64,000 nt of DNA from the NCBI RefSeq assembly GCF_014200505.1, contig NZ_JACHBX010000001.1, positions 682,001 to 746,000 of the forward strand, given 5' to 3'. Position 1 is the stretch's first letter; every line of letters begins with the position of its first letter. The translations under genes were made by a program, and so were the position numbers. This document shows positions 62,797-64,000 of this stretch, piece after piece. The notes below the pieces were generated by a model, which had not been told where the DNA came from, searched no databases, and worked only from the letters and a program-made list of their open reading frames with translations. This DNA is from Massilia aurea (GTDB lineage: Bacteria > Pseudomonadota > Gammaproteobacteria > Burkholderiales > Burkholderiaceae_D).

Positions 62797-64000
62797 ATGA
62801 GCAAGAATAGTCCAGCCGCCACCTCCGGATATACCCGCACCAAGCAAACGGCCCGCGCGCCGCTGCCAGGCCGCCTGTCGCGCCTGCTGTCCGAAGCGCG
62901 CTGGATCGCCGGCGCCGTCGCGTTCCTTTATTTCGTCCTGATTCTTCTCAGCTACAGCAAGGGTGATCCCGGCTGGTCGCACGCCAATTCGGTGCCGCGC
63001 ATCGACAACCTGGGCGGTGCTGCCGGCGCCTGGTTGTCCGACCTGCTGCTGTTCATCTTCGGCTTTTCGGCCTGGTGGTGGAGCGTCATCTTCCTGCGCC
63101 AGGTCTGGCGCGGCTGGCGCCGCCTGACCGACAAGCTGGGCACGGCTGCGGCCGCCGAGCCCGTACACCACGGTGAAATCTACGTCCGCTGGATCGGCTT
63201 TGCGCTGATGTTCGCCGGCAGTGTCGGCCTGGAATACCTGCGCATGTGGTCGTGGGATGTCGAACTGCCGCGCGCGCCCGGTGGCGTGCTGGGGCAGCTG
63301 ATCGGGCACGCCAGCCAGGTCACGTTCGGCGCCACTGGCGCGACCTTGCTGCTGTTGCTGCTGTTCGGCCTGGGGTTCTCGCTGTTCTTCCAGGTGTCGT
63401 GGCTGGCCGTGGCCGAGCGTATCGGCGGCGTGTTCGACGATGCATTCGACTGGTTCCGCCTGCGCATGGAAGACATCGAAGACCGCAAGCAGGGTGAAGT
63501 CGCGGCCGTCAAGCGTGACGAGGTCGTGGATCACGGCCGCGCCAAGTTCACCGAAAAGCATTCGAACGAGCCGATTCCGGTCGTCAAGGCAGAGCCGTCG
63601 CTCGATATGGCGCCAGCGCCAGCGCCGGTTTCCATGGCCAAGTCGTCGACGGCATCAGCCCCGACGGTAGCGCCAGTTGGTACGGCAAGTGTTGTGCCAA
63701 ATGCGCAGCCGACGCTGCAGCCGATCAAGATCGAGCCGCAGATGGTCAGCGTGCCCAAGTCCGAGCGGGCCGAAAAAGAACGCCAGACGCCATTGTTTGC
63801 CGATCACCGGGGCGATACCGGCCTGCCGCCGCTGGCGCTGCTCGATGAAGCACCGCCCGTGACCGAAACGGTCAGCGTCGAGACGCTGGAATTCACCAGC
63901 CGCCTCATCGAAAAGAAACTGTCCGACTTCGGCGTCGATGCCAAGGTCGTGGCCGCCTATCCTGGCCCGGTCGTCACGCGCTACGAGATCGAGCCGGCCA
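62797..64000 (+). CDS. ftsK: DNA translocase FtsK, 3' end beyond window
   Basis: Septal DNA pump that segregates the chromosome terminus and activates XerCD recombination. The visible 401 residues cover a four-helix membrane domain (about 30-210: WIAGAVAFLYFVLILLSY, WLSDLLLFIFGFSAWWWSVIF, WIGFALMFAGSVGLEYL and GATLLLLLLFGLGFSLFFQVSWLAV), an Ala/Pro/Val-rich linker (about 215-355) and the start of the alpha domain (FTSRLIEKKLSDFGVDAKVVAAYPGPVVTRYEIEPA). The Walker ATPase and gamma domains lie past the edge. ATG 62797. It is divergent from trxB, as is common in proteobacteria. Confidence 0.93.
   Translation, partial: MSKNSPAATSGYTRTKQTARAPLPGRLSRLLSEARWIAGAVAFLYFVLILLSYSKGDPGWSHANSVPRIDNLGGAAGAWLSDLLLFIFGFSAWWWSVIFLRQVWRGWRRLTDKLGTAAAAEPVHHGEIYVRWIGFALMFAGSVGLEYLRMWSWDVELPRAPGGVLGQLIGHASQVTFGATGATLLLLLLFGLGFSLFFQVSWLAVAERIGGVFDDAFDWFRLRMEDIEDRKQGEVAAVKRDEVVDHGRAKFTEKHSNEPIPVVKAEPSLDMAPAPAPVSMAKSSTASAPTVAPVGTASVVPNAQPTLQPIKIEPQMVSVPKSERAEKERQTPLFADHRGDTGLPPLALLDEAPPVTETVSVETLEFTSRLIEKKLSDFGVDAKVVAAYPGPVVTRYEIEPA

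Overview
The window looks like a piece of chromosome from a high-GC betaproteobacterium of the Oxalobacteraceae type, with Massilia or Telluria the closest guess. This is inferred from overall composition, dense co-directional operons, a very long RpoD, a hemC-hemD-hemX-hemY run, a nadE-PII pair and a PEP-CTERM-like protein. No 16S gene or other taxonomic marker is present. Coding density is high. I see no tRNA, rRNA, CRISPR array, transposase or prophage gene.

Layout. 1-4.1 kb (+): end of trmJ, a membrane-anchored lipase, a double-receiver response regulator, and a TetR regulator coupled to a LOG-family hydrolase. 4.1-9.7 kb (-): a tight four-gene unit of porin, short periplasmic binding protein, Cache-PAS-GGDEF-EAL protein and membrane GGDEF protein, which looks like an envelope-to-c-di-GMP signalling module. 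9.8-15.9 kb: a metallopeptidase, a KGG stress protein, an oxidoreductase, YaeQ, a copper chaperone, an adhesin-like GIN-domain protein, a small transporter, and an orphan PilT-like ATPase with an unusual P-loop. 15.9-19.2 kb (-): two coupled cytochromes c, then a ProQ/FinO protein coupled to an RNase D-like exonuclease.

19.2-22.5 kb: a 546-base gene-free stretch with a candidate structured RNA, then rpoD, whose product carries an N-terminal extension of about 290 residues. 22.7-28 kb: an outer-membrane protein, a chemoreceptor, and ppc. 28.1-33 kb (+): the heme-pathway genes hemC, hemD, hemX, hemY, then ppa. 33-42.2 kb: a PEP-CTERM-like protein, a 100-base palindromic repeat, and a six-gene minus-strand operon (TonB-dependent receptor plus a LivKGFHM-type ABC importer) divergent from an MdcR-like LysR regulator. 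42.2-45.5 kb: udk, an ADP-ribosylglycohydrolase, a secreted orphan protein and a TIGR01777 epimerase.

45.8-53.3 kb (+): a complete malonate-use operon, matC-mdcACDEGBH. MatC imports malonate, MdcB and MdcG make and attach the prosthetic group of the acyl carrier MdcC, MdcH loads malonyl groups, MdcA performs acyl exchange, and MdcDE decarboxylate. It is followed by a small transcription unit for a 42-residue basic protein. 53.6-64 kb: a GNAT-like protein, nadE with a PII gene, a TRIC-like membrane protein, a small unknown protein, a bacteriophytochrome kinase, Smr and trxB, and the start of ftsK, which runs off the end.

The candidates for something undescribed are the porin/binding-protein/c-di-GMP operon, the TonB-receptor plus ABC-importer operon with its regulator, the 42-residue gene after mdcH, and the structured RNA before rpoD.
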